From Candidatus Poribacteria bacterium (lineage in GTDB: Bacteria; Poribacteria; WGA-4E; WGA-3G), in NCBI GenBank assembly GCA_022825665.1, contig JAJDWI010000058.1:1-61923 (forward strand): a stretch of DNA of 61,923 bases, in the 5' to 3' direction. Shown here one piece after another: positions 28,352-37,126 of the stretch. The notes beneath the pieces were generated by a model that worked only from the letters and a program-made list of their open reading frames with translations, did no database searches and was not told the origin of the DNA. The translations under genes were made by a program, and so were the position numbers. Positions within the stretch are counted from its first letter, which is position 1, and every line of letters starts with the position of its first letter.

Positions 28352-28380
28352 TTGACTCTCCTTATTGAATATGATAATAT
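28352..28380 (+). promoter_or_regulatory. Promoter of the restriction-modification pair
   Basis: TTGACT (28352-28357), a 17-base spacer and TAATAT (28375-28380) lie about 30 bases before the methyltransferase ATG; AAGGAG follows at a good distance. The -10 box is weak. Confidence 0.5.
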
Positions 28381-28410
28381 AAAAGATGTATGTCTGAAGG
28401 AGATGCAAGA

Positions 28411-29271
28411 ATGACTCACATTTGGAGAAAAAAACACAAAGACATTAATAGAATCCTTGATAAATTCTACACGAAACAAGAAATAGTCAAAAGGTGTTTA
28501 GATGAAATAAATAAATTACCTTACAAATATGATTGTGTTATAGAACCTTCAGCGGGAGATGGTGCTTTCTATAAGAATATAGAACATAACACCAAAATAG
28601 GAATTGATATTGAACCGCAACATGATGAGATCATAAAAGAGGACTGGTTTAAATACAATATTAGTGAAGAGTACGAGCGAGTATTAGTTGTAGGTAATCC
28701 GCCGTTTGGTCAGTATCAAAAACTATCTTCTGAATTCATAACTCATGCCATCTCATTTAGTAATGTCCAAACAATTGCTTTTGTTTTACCAGATGTTTAT
28801 AGAAAACATACACGCCAAAAAATATTACCATATAATTGGAGAATAGTTTCCATCACAGAATTAGGAAGGGATTGTTTTATATTAGAAGGAAAGGATTATC
28901 ACGTCCCTGCAAGTTTCTTCATTTTTGACAAATCAGAAGGAAAAGATTTAAGAGTTAATCCTAATGCCTACACGGAAGCTAATGATTTTAAATTCTCCAA
29001 TAAATATGACTTTGACATATTTGTTTTTGGTGCTTCTCCAACAAGAATTACAAAAAATCCGACACCAAATAATAGAGGATACTTCCTTAAGTCAAAAATT
29101 CCAGTAGAAGACTTAATATCAAAAGTCAAAGCTGTCGATTGGAATGGTAATTCTTGTGCAAACGGTGGGGTATATTGGCTAACAAAATACGAATTTTTGG
29201 AGCAATATATTAAATGCCATGAACCAAATAGAACTAAAGAAAACCAGAGAACCTTATTTGATCTCCTTTAG
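28411..29271 (+). CDS. Adenine-specific DNA methyltransferase of a type II R-M system
   Basis: The ATG at 28411 is used because AAGGAG precedes it; an upstream ATG in frame (28390) would put the binding site inside the gene. The roughly 286-residue protein has the AdoMet motif I E45-P-S-A-G-D-G and catalytic motif IV N96-P-P-F, typical of N6-adenine (gamma-like) methyltransferases. The remainder is AT-rich and Lys/Asn-rich (IPVEDLISKVKAVDWNGNSC), unlike the neighbouring housekeeping genes, which suggests horizontal transfer. It would protect host DNA against the adjacent nuclease. A hairpin overlaps its stop codon. Confidence 0.85.
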   Translation: MTHIWRKKHKDINRILDKFYTKQEIVKRCLDEINKLPYKYDCVIEPSAGDGAFYKNIEHNTKIGIDIEPQHDEIIKEDWFKYNISEEYERVLVVGNPPFGQYQKLSSEFITHAISFSNVQTIAFVLPDVYRKHTRQKILPYNWRIVSITELGRDCFILEGKDYHVPASFFIFDKSEGKDLRVNPNAYTEANDFKFSNKYDFDIFVFGASPTRITKNPTPNNRGYFLKSKIPVEDLISKVKAVDWNGNSCANGGVYWLTKYEFLEQYIKCHEPNRTKENQRTLFDLL

Positions 29272-29343
29272 ATCAAATGCGTCAAGAAAAACCACCTATT
29301 TCTTTCCCATAAAATTTTATGAACCAGATAGAACTAAAGAAAA
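29219..29343. repeat. 25-bp direct repeat spanning the methyltransferase/nuclease junction
   Basis: ATGAACCA(A/G)ATAGAACTAA plus seven further bases occurs at 29219-29243 (inside the methyltransferase, out of frame) and at 29319-29343 (the start of the nuclease gene), exactly 100 bases apart, with one mismatch. Confidence 0.85.
29256..29278 (+). promoter_or_regulatory. Hairpin over the methyltransferase stop codon
   Basis: ATTTGATCT (29256-29264) and AGATCAAAT (29270-29278) form a perfect nine-base-pair stem with a five-base loop, straddling the TAG. It may attenuate expression of the downstream nuclease, which lacks a clear ribosome binding site. The stem also contains GATC twice, so it could be a methylation target. 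Confidence 0.5.
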
Positions 29344-29909
29344 AAATACGTGAAATCTTAGATAACATAGATAAAAGTAGGAAATTAAGGGAAAGTACCG
29401 AAAGTATTAAAGATGAATTAATTGATTTAACTCTTAGAGCAGAAATCTCTGAACAAGACTTTTACAAAATCAGCAGTATTCTGTCCACACAATCAAGAAG
29501 TCCTTTGTGGGAAAATTATTTCATAAAAAAGCATGATTGTGAAAGAGTTAGTAAAGATGAAAATAGAGGGGATTTTAAAAAGAACGGCAGGTACTATGAG
29601 TATAAAAGCTCTGGGTACAATCAGGCTAATTCTGTGCACATGCTTCAAATTAGACCGTGGCAGGATTGCGACTACATTATCCAGTCAATCTCCGATGATA
29701 AGGCGACCACATTTGTTCTAACGCACGCAGAAATGATGTTAGAAATGGAAAAGCTAAAAGCCTCTCGCGCACATGGAACTCAAGTTTTAGTAAATAATGA
29801 AAATATAGAATACAGAATGACCCTAAAAATAGATTCTGCACATTGGAATAGATGGATTAATAAATATCGCAGAGATGGTGATGTTTTTTATAACTTGAAA
29901 CAGAAATAA
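29319..29909 (+). CDS. Probable type II restriction endonuclease (PD-(D/E)xK fold)
   Basis: The 196-residue protein has a nuclease-like active-site pattern D85-x8-E94-x-K96 in NRGDFKKNGRYYEYKSSG, preceded by a coiled N-terminal third. IRPWQDCDYIIQSI and THAEMMLEMEKLKASRAHGT resemble the cores of orthodox type II restriction enzymes. The gene directly follows an adenine methyltransferase in the same orientation and has the same low GC content, which is the main support for the call. No ribosome binding site is visible before the ATG. The specificity cannot be read from the sequence. Confidence 0.75.
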   Translation: MNQIELKKKIREILDNIDKSRKLRESTESIKDELIDLTLRAEISEQDFYKISSILSTQSRSPLWENYFIKKHDCERVSKDENRGDFKKNGRYYEYKSSGYNQANSVHMLQIRPWQDCDYIIQSISDDKATTFVLTHAEMMLEMEKLKASRAHGTQVLVNNENIEYRMTLKIDSAHWNRWINKYRRDGDVFYNLKQK

Positions 29910-29940
29910 GAAAATCAAAGAATCCTCAAGTCCACGACTA

Positions 29941-30936
29941 CTAATTGTATTTTTTTATCTCAGTTCCTGTATTGTTCGCGGATGTAATAAAGCACGTGCC
30001 ACCATTTGATAAAGTCGATAGGAACATTTCTGTTTTCCGCTTCAACTCCGTAATATCCTCACTTACTGCACATATCGCTGGCCCCCAACTACTTACACCT
30101 GCACCTAATGCACCGTTGTTTTGCATAAATTCAAGAGTTTGCTTTAGTTCAGCACCTTGGGCATCAATTTCCACTTTTTTCCACCCTATAGTTTGTAATT
30201 GATTTAATGCATCACCAAAACTGAACATATTCTTTTCAAGGAGTGCTGGTAACATTTGTAACAGTAGGATGTGTGACAACTTCGGAGCAATAGTTGGTGG
30301 TTGAGGACACAGCGTCCGAAAGAGATTCAGTTCCTGATCCCCATAGATACGCTTGCAATTTGGCATTGCAATTAGGAGTTGCCAATTTGGAAAAGCGTGT
30401 TGGAATAAAATCGGGGGCGGTGCTATATCGTCAGCTGCAGAGGAGGGAAGAAAGGAGGATTTCTGTTCGGGATATTGATGTCCACCGTCTACAATAAATC
30501 CACCTGTGTCAAACGCTGCAACACCGATACCTGATGTGCCACCGCGTCCCACAGTATTAGCAAGTTCCAAAATGCTTAACTTCAGATCGTATAGTACGTT
30601 TACCGCAGAGGCGATTCCAAGTGATAGCTGCGTTCCAGAACCGAACCCGCTATGGGTAGGGATTTCTGAGATAAATCTAAGTTTAATTCCTGGAAACTTA
30701 TAAGCAGATTGAAGTCGGGCAACGATTGTACACGTCCGTTCATGATATGCATCCGACTCAACGTGTATTTCTGTTGACGGTTGTGCTACGATTTGAAAGT
30801 TAGGTTCAGTAATCGCTAAGCCAAACCCGCCATCAATACGTCCGAGTTGTCCATTAAGGTCTATCAGAGACAAATGAAGTCGTGCAGGGGTGGTAATTCT
30901 GACTTCTCTGATAGTATTGCTATTCTCGCCTTTCAT
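29941..30936 (-). CDS. Beta-RFAP synthase-like GHMP-superfamily protein
   Basis: The protein has about 331 residues from the ATG at 30936, which overlaps the ABC ATPase gene by 17 bases; an earlier in-frame start exists. Hallmarks are [44 protein letters not shown] (the GHMP glycine loop), [23 protein letters not shown] and a C-terminal [17 protein letters not shown]. This pattern is that of beta-ribofuranosylaminobenzene 5-phosphate synthase, the first committed enzyme of tetrahydromethanopterin synthesis, known from methanogens, methylotrophs and some planctomycetes. Another GHMP activity is possible. It is the last gene of the export operon. Confidence 0.8.
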   Translation of the reverse strand: MKGENSNTIREVRITTPARLHLSLIDLNGQLGRIDGGFGLAITEPNFQIVAQPSTEIHVESDAYHERTCTIVARLQSAYKFPGIKLRFISEIPTHSGFGSGTQLSLGIASAVNVLYDLKLSILELANTVGRGGTSGIGVAAFDTGGFIVDGGHQYPEQKSSFLPSSAADDIAPPPILFQHAFPNWQLLIAMPNCKRIYGDQELNLFRTLCPQPPTIAPKLSHILLLQMLPALLEKNMFSFGDALNQLQTIGWKKVEIDAQGAELKQTLEFMQNNGALGAGVSSWGPAICAVSEDITELKRKTEMFLSTLSNGGTCFITSANNTGTEIKKYN

Positions 30937-31600
30937 CACGCTCAATGAGACCATCTCGAATGTGTAGAACACGTCGTGCATGTTCCGCTACTTCCGGTTC
31001 ATGCGTAACCATGATTATCGTATTACCTTCCTCATTAAGTCGGTCAAAAATAGCCAAAATTTCGGCTCCGGAACGTGTATCTAAGTTACCGGTAGGTTCA
31101 TCAGCGAAAAGGAGTGACGGTTTATTCACAAGTGCGCGCGCAATCGCAACACGTTGCACTTGTCCACCAGACAATTCCGTAGATTTGTGGTCAACACGGT
31201 CAGCTAATCCAACCGCTTCCAGCGATTCAAAGGCTCTACGTTTACGTTCCTTTCTCCCTAAACCAGAATAGATAAGCGGAAGTTCAACATTGTGCAAAGC
31301 ACTTGTTCGCGGTAGAAGGTTAAAGGATTGAAACACAAAACCGATCTTCTTATTTCGGATGTCCGCTAACCGGTTATCCGAAAGTTGACCTACCTCTTCA
31401 CCTTCAAGATAGTACTCACCATCTGTTGGAGTCGCAAGGCAACCTAAAATATCCATCATCGTTGATTTACCGGAACCGGAGGGACCCATAATTGCAATGA
31501 ACTCTCCCGACTCAACAGTGAAACTCACACCGCGTAAAGCATGAACTTGCACATCACCCATCTCGTAGATTTTTGTTATATCTTTTACATCTATTAACAT
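30920..31600 (-). CDS. ABC transporter ATPase, MacB/LolD/FtsE type
   Basis: The 226-residue protein has Walker [14 protein letters not shown]-loop [20 protein letters not shown], signature [15 protein letters not shown], Walker [13 protein letters not shown] and the switch His in MVTHEP. The order and sequence are those of MacB-like and LolD-like ATPases working with a membrane fusion protein. Here the fusion protein and TolC genes lie upstream, but no permease gene is present, so the membrane partner must be elsewhere or lost. The downstream gene overlaps its 3' end. Confidence 0.95.
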   Translation of the reverse strand: MLIDVKDITKIYEMGDVQVHALRGVSFTVESGEFIAIMGPSGSGKSTMMDILGCLATPTDGEYYLEGEEVGQLSDNRLADIRNKKIGFVFQSFNLLPRTSALHNVELPLIYSGLGRKERKRRAFESLEAVGLADRVDHKSTELSGGQVQRVAIARALVNKPSLLFADEPTGNLDTRSGAEILAIFDRLNEEGNTIIMVTHEPEVAEHARRVLHIRDGLIERDERRE

Positions 31601-31696
31601 AATTATTTATTCCTATTAATTCAACACAGATTTCAAGTGTTCAACTCAGTTACCGGGAATAGGTTTCATTTCTATTGAACCTAACCACGATGAATT

Positions 31697-33652
31697 TTAT
31701 TTATCCTTGATTTCTTCGCCTTTGGTCAATTCCATCATTGAAGGAACAAAAACTCGGTCACCTTCCTTAAGTCCGCTGACTATCTCAAAATGAGTGTTGT
31801 TACGTCTACCAACTTTTATAAGCGTTTTAACACCCTTTTCACCGTTCTTTTTGGGTGGTTCCCCAGTGTCTAATTTGACAAAATGCTGACGTTCACTCCG
31901 AATCTCTGCCTCAATACCTGTCAATCGATTGTTTTCTGAAATTACGATTGCAATTTCTGTTGGACCAGGACGCATACTTTTCGGTGTTTCGTCAAACAAA
32001 ATCTCAAGGTTTCTGCGGGTTTCCGTAGGGGATATTTTAGATACCTGACCGTCAAACTGTTTCCCAATAAGATTTTGCACTTTTAGCTTCTGTCCTTGCT
32101 GGAACTGACCGAGTGCATCCGGATTTAACGTGGCTTTGACAGTAAACACCTCCGGACTTAACACTGCTGCAATCGGAATCTGAAGAATATCTGGTTTTTC
32201 AAAGACAATAATATCTACATCTGCAGACATTCCAGGTAACAGTTGAAATTCATCATCCGGTATATCTACCTCTATTTCAACCTCAAAGGTTATTACAGAA
32301 CTACCACCTTGACCTCTGGGTGTAGAACTTGGAGAAATTTTACTCACTCTACCATTGAACACTTTTTGACGGAAACTATCAACACGGATTTCTACACGTT
32401 GTCCTTCATCTATCCTACCGATTTCAACCTGATTAATTTGCGTTCTGACAATCATTTGCGATAGATCTGCTATACGCATTATTGCCTCACCACGAGAAAA
32501 TGCGGAACGTCCAGAGGTGATAATCTCACCTTCTTCTACAGAGATGCGGGTGATGGTACCCGACATTGGTGCAGTCACTGTTGTCCATTCAAACCTTTCC
32601 TGTTGCGATTTTAAACGACTTTCAGCTTGATATAGGTTTGCTTGGGCACTTACTTTCGAATGTTTTGTCAGAGCCTTCTCTTCTTCGGTAGTTTCTTCAG
32701 TCTGTTTTAATCGGGCACGCGCGTTTTCTAAATCCGCTAACAGCTGCTTTTCCTGTGCATTTTGTGATTCTATTACCGTTTGAACATTCTTTTTATTTAA
32801 TGCAAGGGTCGCTTGTCTGCTTTGTATCGCTTCCTTCATTGCATTAATCGTCTCGTCTTGGGATTTAATCGTTTCTTGTTGGGATTCAACCTGTTTTTGT
32901 GCCGTCTCGTATTGCGACCTATTTAATACGAGTTGTCTTTGGGATTCCTCTAATGCCTGCTGTGAAATCAATTCCTTATCAAATAGTTCTTTGTTCCGTT
33001 CATGTTCGGATTCAGTTGTCTCAAGTGTGATTTTAGCTGATTGTACGTTTACCTTATTTCGGTCAAGTGTTAGTTTAGCCTGTGTTAATGCGATTTCTTC
33101 TTTTTTGAGTGAGATGTTATCACGGTTTAACAAGTTTTGTGTTGTTGCCACCAGTGTTTCAGCCTCAGTAATACGTTGTTGTCTATTTGCAGCAAATGAG
33201 GTAAGATACGCTTCAGATTTAGCAACTGCATTTTTCGCCTGAAGTAGATCACTTGTTTCACGTTTTTCAGCAATTTGAATACGTAGTTCGGCTTGGTCAT
33301 ATTCGGCTTTTCGCGCATCCCGATTAGCCTCTGCCTGCTTCATGTCTTCTCTAATCTGTTCGTCATCAATTTTGAGGAGCGGGTCCCCTTCTTGAACAGG
33401 GTCTGCTTCCTTAACGAAGATCTCTACTATTTCACCTTCAACATTTGATCTAACGTCTACTTCAATCAGTGAACGTAGTGTACCTGATTCTCGAACTTTT
33501 ACAAGAAATTGACCACGCCGAACAACCTCTCGCTTATCCTCTTCATCATTCTTCTTCGCCCCAAAGTTGATTTGTGTTGCCCCTATCAACCCTACCACGA
33601 CGACAACTATAGCGACAGAACTGATAATAAACCACTTTTTACCTATCTTCAT
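31697..33652 (-). CDS. Membrane fusion (HlyD/MacA-like) protein with extended coiled coil
   Basis: The 651-residue protein begins with a membrane anchor (WFIISSVAIVVVVVGLIGA), then a biotinyl-lipoyl half-motif (GEIVEIFVKEADPVQEGDPLL), a very long coiled coil (about residues 95-345, rich in Glu/Gln/Lys), the second lipoyl half (TAPMSGTITRISVEEGEIIT) and beta-barrel domains (GMSADVDIIVFEKPDILQIP). It is far longer than MacA (about 370 residues), chiefly in the coiled coil and a duplicated C-terminal barrel region. It would link the inner-membrane ABC exporter to the TolC channel. It starts two bases after the TolC stop. Confidence 0.9.
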   Translation of the reverse strand: MKIGKKWFIISSVAIVVVVVGLIGATQINFGAKKNDEEDKREVVRRGQFLVKVRESGTLRSLIEVDVRSNVEGEIVEIFVKEADPVQEGDPLLKIDDEQIREDMKQAEANRDARKAEYDQAELRIQIAEKRETSDLLQAKNAVAKSEAYLTSFAANRQQRITEAETLVATTQNLLNRDNISLKKEEIALTQAKLTLDRNKVNVQSAKITLETTESEHERNKELFDKELISQQALEESQRQLVLNRSQYETAQKQVESQQETIKSQDETINAMKEAIQSRQATLALNKKNVQTVIESQNAQEKQLLADLENARARLKQTEETTEEEKALTKHSKVSAQANLYQAESRLKSQQERFEWTTVTAPMSGTITRISVEEGEIITSGRSAFSRGEAIMRIADLSQMIVRTQINQVEIGRIDEGQRVEIRVDSFRQKVFNGRVSKISPSSTPRGQGGSSVITFEVEIEVDIPDDEFQLLPGMSADVDIIVFEKPDILQIPIAAVLSPEVFTVKATLNPDALGQFQQGQKLKVQNLIGKQFDGQVSKISPTETRRNLEILFDETPKSMRPGPTEIAIVISENNRLTGIEAEIRSERQHFVKLDTGEPPKKNGEKGVKTLIKVGRRNNTHFEIVSGLKEGDRVFVPSMMELTKGEEIKDK

Positions 33653-33654
33653 GG

Positions 33655-34989
33655 TTACTGTAGGACTCCCATAGCATCCAATAACCGCGCACGCGCGATT
33701 TTGTAATCATAAAAAGCATTAACTTGGTTTGTTAAGGCTTGGGCATAACTTGTTTGTGCATCAAGAACTTCAAGCAGAATCGCTTTACCGACCTTATAGC
33801 GACCTTGAATGACATCTAAACTCAGTTGTGCGTTCACTACCTGTGTATTAGAGATTTCGACTGCTGTTTCACTACGTTTCAAATTTAGATAACTTTGACG
33901 GACTCCAAGAGCAACATTTCTCTCCAAGTCGCTGGCATTCTCACGCGCCTGTTCCAACTGCATATTACGTTCCTTGATACGATTACCCAAAACACCCGCA
34001 TCAAATAAGGTAAAATTAAGTGATGCACCTACACTCCAACTACGATAATCAGAGAAATTTTGACGGTCGCGCAAGTAATCATCAAGGAATACATTATAGT
34101 TTGCATTTGCACTCAATCGGGGCCAACGTTGCAATTTCGAAAGCGTTAAACTCCATTCTTGTTGCTTTACTTGTGCTTCAGTTTCCTTAAATTCTGGTCG
34201 GTTATCAAAAGCCGTTTGGATCGCTTCCTCAACAGTAATTTCTATTTTTTCAATTGTACCACGTTCCAGATACTGTTGGAAGGATTCGTCTACAGCAACA
34301 GTTATTAATAACCCCGGATCTAATCCCATAAAACGTGGCAAAGTAGCCTGTGAAATTTGTAGTGCGTTTCGGTTATTTAGTAACGATAATTCGTTATTCG
34401 CCTGACGAACTCTTGCAGTTGCTACATCTGCAGGAATAAGCACACCTGCTTCTTTTAAAGCAATGGTCTGATTAGTGTCATCTATTGATCGCGCTAACAC
34501 ATCTTCACTAACCTTAACGAGTTCAGTATCTTGAAGAACATCATAATATGCTTGCGTTATCTGTAGTATTAAATTCTGTTTTATGCCTTCATTTCTGTTA
34601 GTTGTTGCTATCAATCCTTCCTTCGCTTGAGCAAAACCAACCTCACGTTGTCCATTATCCCAAATAGTATATTGTCCTGTCAATCCTAAATCGTAATTCT
34701 GTTGTTCAAAACCGAAGTCAAGTTGGTCATTAAAACGGTATTGTCCAGATGAAGAAATACTCGGAAAATAACCTGCACGCGCATTTTTAACACGTAACTC
34801 CTGTATCGCAAGACTCAACCGTGCATTTCGCATAGATGTTGCATTTTCCAAACCCAACTGAATACACTGTTCAAGTGTCAGTGGTTGAGTCAGATCAATT
34901 TCCTCTGGTTCTTGGGCACAGACACTTAGGATTGTCAATGTTTGAATTGTGACCAGAATTAACGTTAACCCTATTTTCCATCGAAGCAT
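33655..34989 (-). CDS. TolC-family outer-membrane efflux protein
   Basis: The ATG at 34989 is chosen because AAGGAGATG sits just before it. The roughly 444-residue protein has a signal peptide (WKIGLTLILVTIQTLTILSVCAQ) and two OEP repeats with long helices (LTLEQCIQLGLENATSMRNARL; VEEAIQTAFDNRPEFKETEAQV). VLDAQTSYAQALTNQVNAFYDYKIARARLLDAMG is the usual TolC tail. It would form the outer-membrane channel of the exporter encoded by the next two genes and opens that operon. Confidence 0.93.
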   Translation of the reverse strand: MLRWKIGLTLILVTIQTLTILSVCAQEPEEIDLTQPLTLEQCIQLGLENATSMRNARLSLAIQELRVKNARAGYFPSISSSGQYRFNDQLDFGFEQQNYDLGLTGQYTIWDNGQREVGFAQAKEGLIATTNRNEGIKQNLILQITQAYYDVLQDTELVKVSEDVLARSIDDTNQTIALKEAGVLIPADVATARVRQANNELSLLNNRNALQISQATLPRFMGLDPGLLITVAVDESFQQYLERGTIEKIEITVEEAIQTAFDNRPEFKETEAQVKQQEWSLTLSKLQRWPRLSANANYNVFLDDYLRDRQNFSDYRSWSVGASLNFTLFDAGVLGNRIKERNMQLEQARENASDLERNVALGVRQSYLNLKRSETAVEISNTQVVNAQLSLDVIQGRYKVGKAILLEVLDAQTSYAQALTNQVNAFYDYKIARARLLDAMGVLQ

Positions 34990-35253
34990 TAGCATCTCCT
35001 TAAACAACTTAAAACTATTACTACGGAAGATTGTATTGGTAAGTGATATGTATCTTTTTAGTCAGACAAAAATTAAAGTTCAAAAGTTCAGAACATATTG
35101 ATAAAGTGGTATTACAATTTTGACGCATAATAAGTAGTAAAGTTTAGTTATTATACCCGTAAGTTACCACATACATAGCACAAACATTTATAGTTAACTC
35201 ATAAATCGTTTACTTGATCTCAGGCAGAAAATCATATCTTCATCTTCCTTCTA

Positions 35254-35297
35254 AAAACGTACACAAAAAGGGCGTTTTTCGTTTCTGTGTACGTTTT
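35254..35297. repeat. Perfect inverted repeat with 12-bp arms
   Basis: AAAACGTACACA (35254-35265) pairs with TGTGTACGTTTT (35286-35297), loop 20 bases. It borders the G+T-rich block. Read leftwards it could form a terminator-like or operator structure upstream of the TolC gene. Confidence 0.65.
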
Positions 35298-35596
35298 GGT
35301 TTTTGGGGTTATGCCAGTCTGGAACTGGGTTTATAGGTGTGTACGATACTTTTTGAAATTTTCTGTTTGGTTCGTTTTTGTTTGCTTGGTTATGGTCGGT
35401 TTTTTGGTGGATGTTTTTTGGGTGATGGGTGGCAGTTTTTGTTGTGAATGTGGGGTGTAAGCGTTTTTTGTTTTTCATAGTGGTAGTATTATAACAGGTG
35501 TCGGTAGGGAATGGAAGGGTTTGAGGAGATTGGAACAATATGTTTCATGTATGTTTATGGTAGTTATCAGTTTTCAGTCGTCAGTTTTCAGTATTT

Positions 35597-35755
35597 GTCT
35601 GAACCAGGATGGACAGGATTACAAGATTTCCAGGATTAGGAGTTGGAGTCTATATATCCCGTTTCAAAAAGAAACGGCTACCTTTTGTAAGGGCACATTG
35701 AAATATCAACCTCTTATCCTGCAAATCCTATAATCTTGTCCATCCTGGTTCAGAC
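35597..35755. repeat. Dispersed element with GTCTGAACCAGG termini
   Basis: GTCTGAACCAGGATGGACA (35597-35615) and its exact reverse complement (35737-35755) bound a 159-base element whose inside repeats the CAGGATT theme. Relatives lie at 42151-42186 (short), 57734-57911 and 59868-60010. Confidence 0.8.
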
Positions 35756-35777
35756 AGTAGACGATTCAGACATAATA

Positions 35778-35813
35778 CCTGTCGGAGGTCGCTACGCTCG
35801 CTCCGACCTACGT
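35778..35813. repeat. GGAGGTCG...CGACCTACG palindromic repeat unit
   Basis: GTCGGAGGTCGCTACGCTCG followed by CTCCGACCTACG recurs with small changes at about 53380-53466, 57697-57730 and 59826-59861, always near other intergenic repeats. Confidence 0.65.
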
Positions 35814-35949
35814 CCAACGGGGAAAGTGGTCCGATCACGACAGGGATGTCCGCTCCTACAGAGGAAAAGGGTGAGGGACTGAGAACGAGTAATCTGCGAT
35901 TCTGACAAAAAAATCGACAATTGAATGCCTCTGAAAGACCACTTTAACG

Positions 35950-35978
35950 TTGGTAATAATTCTCAGACGTGCTATAAT
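35950..35978 (+). promoter_or_regulatory. Promoter of the M42 peptidase gene
   Basis: TTGGTA (35950-35955), a 17-base spacer and a perfect TATAAT (35973-35978) stand about 40 bases before the ATG, with AAAGGAAAG as ribosome binding site. The -10 region lies in a small CTATAAT/ATTATAG inverted repeat. Confidence 0.7.
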
Positions 35979-36017
35979 TCACCTATATTATAGTCCTATT
36001 ACTAAAGGAAAGTTACG

Positions 36018-37088
36018 ATGAATGAAACCTCAATAGAACTACTGAAATCACTGACGCAAGCAGATGGAATCCCTGGTTATGAGTCGGAAGTACGAGAAGT
36101 ATTTCGCGATGCTGTCTCCGATATTGGACCGATAGAGACTGATAAGTTGGGAGGTATTTTTTGCACGCGCGCTGGTAGTGCAGAAAATCCACGAATCTTA
36201 CTTGATTCGCATTTAGACGAAATCGGTTTTGTGGTGCAAAATGTCACAGACAACGGATTTGTTAAGTTCCTACCTCTCGGTGGATGGTGGGGACATACCC
36301 TTTTAGCACAGCGGGTCAATATTACAACGAAGGTTGGTAAAATTCCGGGTGTAATCGGTTCAACACCACCTCATTTATTATCAGGATCACGTGATAAAGT
36401 ATTAGAAATAAAAGACCTTTTTATAGATGTGGGTGCCGAGAATGAAGAACAAGCGGCAGAGGAATATGGAATTTTACCCGGATGTCCGATTGCACCTTAC
36501 GGTCCGTTTATGCGGTTGAAAAATGAAAAGTTACTTACAGCGAAAGCATTTGATAACCGAGTCGGTGTTGCACTTGTCATTGAAGCACTCTTAAGGCTTG
36601 AAGACCACCCGAACACCGTTATCGGGGCAGGGAGTGTACAAGAAGAAATCGGATTGCGAGGGGCAAGGACTATGGTTGCGAGTGTAGAACCTGACCTCGC
36701 TATTGTCCTTGAAGGACCTCCTGGTGATGATACTCCCGGTTTAAGTGTTGGAAATTCACAAGGAAAACTCGGTAGTGGCGTACAAATTCGGATTATAGAT
36801 TCTTCAATGATTGTCAATCCAAAATTAGCTGACTATGTAATTGAGACAGCAAAGAAACATGAAATCCCGTATCAACTGGGTGTGCGTCAATCTGGTGGGA
36901 CAGATGGTGGTGCAATACATCAATTTGGTAGAGGCGTTCCATCTGTTGTTCTCGGTGTGCCGTCACGCTATATCCATAGTCATGTCTCAATCATCAACAT
37001 TGATGACTACAATGCAGCGTTGGATTTGACGATGCATCTTGTTCGTGAAATTGACTCCTCTGTTGTGGAAAGTTTTTTGTATGGTTAG
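36018..37088 (+). CDS. M42-family metallo-aminopeptidase
   Basis: The 356-residue protein shows all metal ligands and catalytic residues of the M42 (glutamyl aminopeptidase/TET) family: H65-x-D67 (LLDSHLDEIGF), D179 (AFDNRVGVALV), the catalytic pair E209-E210 (QEEIGLRGA), the Asp of EGPPGDDTPG and the C-terminal His of RYIHSHVSI. SGGTDGGAIHQFGRGVPSVV is also typical. Such enzymes form tetrahedral dodecamers that trim peptides in the cytoplasm. It leads a likely three-gene run with the next two genes, which are in the same direction. Confidence 0.93.
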   Translation: MNETSIELLKSLTQADGIPGYESEVREVFRDAVSDIGPIETDKLGGIFCTRAGSAENPRILLDSHLDEIGFVVQNVTDNGFVKFLPLGGWWGHTLLAQRVNITTKVGKIPGVIGSTPPHLLSGSRDKVLEIKDLFIDVGAENEEQAAEEYGILPGCPIAPYGPFMRLKNEKLLTAKAFDNRVGVALVIEALLRLEDHPNTVIGAGSVQEEIGLRGARTMVASVEPDLAIVLEGPPGDDTPGLSVGNSQGKLGSGVQIRIIDSSMIVNPKLADYVIETAKKHEIPYQLGVRQSGGTDGGAIHQFGRGVPSVVLGVPSRYIHSHVSIINIDDYNAALDLTMHLVREIDSSVVESFLYG

Positions 37089-37126
37089 GATGACGTATAA
37101 TGTGTTTCTTGTGTGGAGGATAAACA

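Larger units (their letters stand above)
34990..35949. other. One-kilobase spacer with a G+T-skewed block and dispersed repeats
   Basis: This spacer separates the leftward TolC operon from the rightward M42 peptidase. It holds a 12-bp-arm hairpin (35254-35297), a strongly G+T-rich stretch to about 35520, an inverted-repeat element (35597-35755) and a GGAGGTCGC palindrome near 35778. Short frames here read only repeats or skewed sequence. Confidence 0.6.

Noticed and set aside
35251-35538. 95-codon minus-strand frame rich in Asn, Lys, Thr and His
   Set aside because: The composition simply reflects the A+C-rich complement of the G+T-skewed block, and there is no ribosome binding site or domain pattern.
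34990-36017. tRNA or small RNA gene in the long spacer
   Set aside because: No cloverleaf, TTCRA arm or CCA end was found; the hairpins present are repeats.
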